Below, one piece after another: positions 6,361 to 6,641 of a DNA stretch of 6,641 nucleotides (positions are counted from its first letter, which is position 1; each line of letters begins with the position of its first letter). Below the pieces are notes generated by a model, which saw only the letters and a list, made by a program, of their open reading frames with translations, was not told where the DNA came from and searched no databases. The stretch is from Chloroflexi bacterium UBA2235 (GTDB lineage Bacteria > Chloroflexota > UBA11872 > UBA12225): the NCBI GenBank assembly GCA_002347925.1, contig DDYL01000059.1:2194-8834 (forward strand), read 5' to 3'. A program made the translations under genes and the position numbers.

Positions 6361-6376
6361 CCAAAATCACCAATCC

Positions 6377-6382
6377 TGGAGG
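6377..6382 (+). promoter_or_regulatory. Ribosome binding site fixing the GH116 start
   Basis: TGGAGG sits 5 bases before ATG 6388-6390. This strong Shine-Dalgarno match supports this start rather than the in-frame ATG at 6469-6471, which falls inside the conserved MPVGGIGTG motif. Confidence 0.7.
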
Positions 6383-6387
6383 CCCGC

Positions 6388-6641
6388 ATGACCAGCCCGC
6401 GTCCGACCGGCCCGAAGTCGTGGCCATCAATTCGCGCGTATGACGGCCCCCACCGCGCACGGGTTGCCATGCCCGTCGGCGGGATTGGCACCGGCACCGT
6501 TTCACTCGGCGGCCGAGGCGACCTGCGCGATTGGGAAATCATCAACCGACCGGCCAAGGGCTTCGCACCACGCCCGGCATTCCTTGCATTGCGAACCCGC
6601 GATGCCACCGGGTCAATTGCCGTCCGGGCCCTCGAAGGGCC
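6388..6641 (+). CDS. GH116 beta-glucosidase / GBA2-like glucosylceramidase, N-terminal part
   Basis: The frame is open from ATG 6388 to the right edge, giving the first 84 residues of a longer protein. Residues 28-60 carry the N-terminal signature of glycoside hydrolase family 116 (GBA2-like, non-lysosomal glucosylceramidase): MPVGGIGTGTVSLGGRG, then DLRDWEIINRPAKGF, followed by FLALRTRD. Family members are large (several hundred residues) and hydrolyse beta-linked glucose or xylose from glucosides or glucosylceramide; the catalytic domain lies beyond the window. There is no signal peptide or N-terminal helix, so the enzyme is probably cytoplasmic. It is divergent from the sugar transporter operon, which fits a system that imports the substrate intact and cleaves it inside. 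Which aglycone or sugar is used cannot be told from this part. Confidence 0.88.
   Translation, partial: MTSPRPTGPKSWPSIRAYDGPHRARVAMPVGGIGTGTVSLGGRGDLRDWEIINRPAKGFAPRPAFLALRTRDATGSIAVRALEG

Overview
The window looks like a piece of a GC-rich bacterial chromosome with tightly packed genes. Two SBP/permease genes of the CUT1 sugar-ABC type, a Tat-type (non-lipoprotein) solute-binding protein and a GBA2-like GH116 enzyme would fit a Chloroflexota/Thermomicrobia-like or similar soil or thermal-lineage bacterium. No rRNA or marker gene is present, so this placement is an inference only.

Left part (1-1931): the last 39 codons of an unrecognised plus-strand gene run into a convergent hairpin region (161-194). 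Next, on the minus strand, is a UPF0173-type metallo-beta-lactamase-fold hydrolase. It is divergent from a plus-strand four-helix membrane protein of unknown function, whose long Pro/Ala/Thr-rich loop carries an exact 25-residue peptide duplication. The 130-base divergent spacer holds two related CTAG-centred sites 52 bases apart, one about 30 bases from each start codon.

Middle (1932-2558): there is no intact gene. Positions about 2112-2450, minus strand, hold a decayed C-terminal piece of an IS3-family transposase with a frameshift, internal stops and a lost catalytic Asp. A strong hairpin at 2481-2516 is placed to terminate the transporter operon that enters from the right.

Right part (2559-6641): a minus-strand sugar-uptake operon reads solute-binding protein (Tat signal), then a short stem-loop, then one 668-residue protein that fuses both membrane permeases (MalF-like and MalG-like halves, each with its own EAA loop). 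No ATPase gene is present, so a shared MsmK/UgpC-type ATPase encoded elsewhere is likely. Divergent from the operon, across 286 bases with a good sigma70-type promoter for the transporter, the start of a GH116 (GBA2/glucosylceramidase-like beta-glucosidase) gene runs off the right edge. The likely combined job is uptake of a glucoside or oligosaccharide followed by cytoplasmic hydrolysis. The most unusual items are the fused permease, with an extra hydrophobic linker, and the peptide repeat that has diverged only at synonymous sites.
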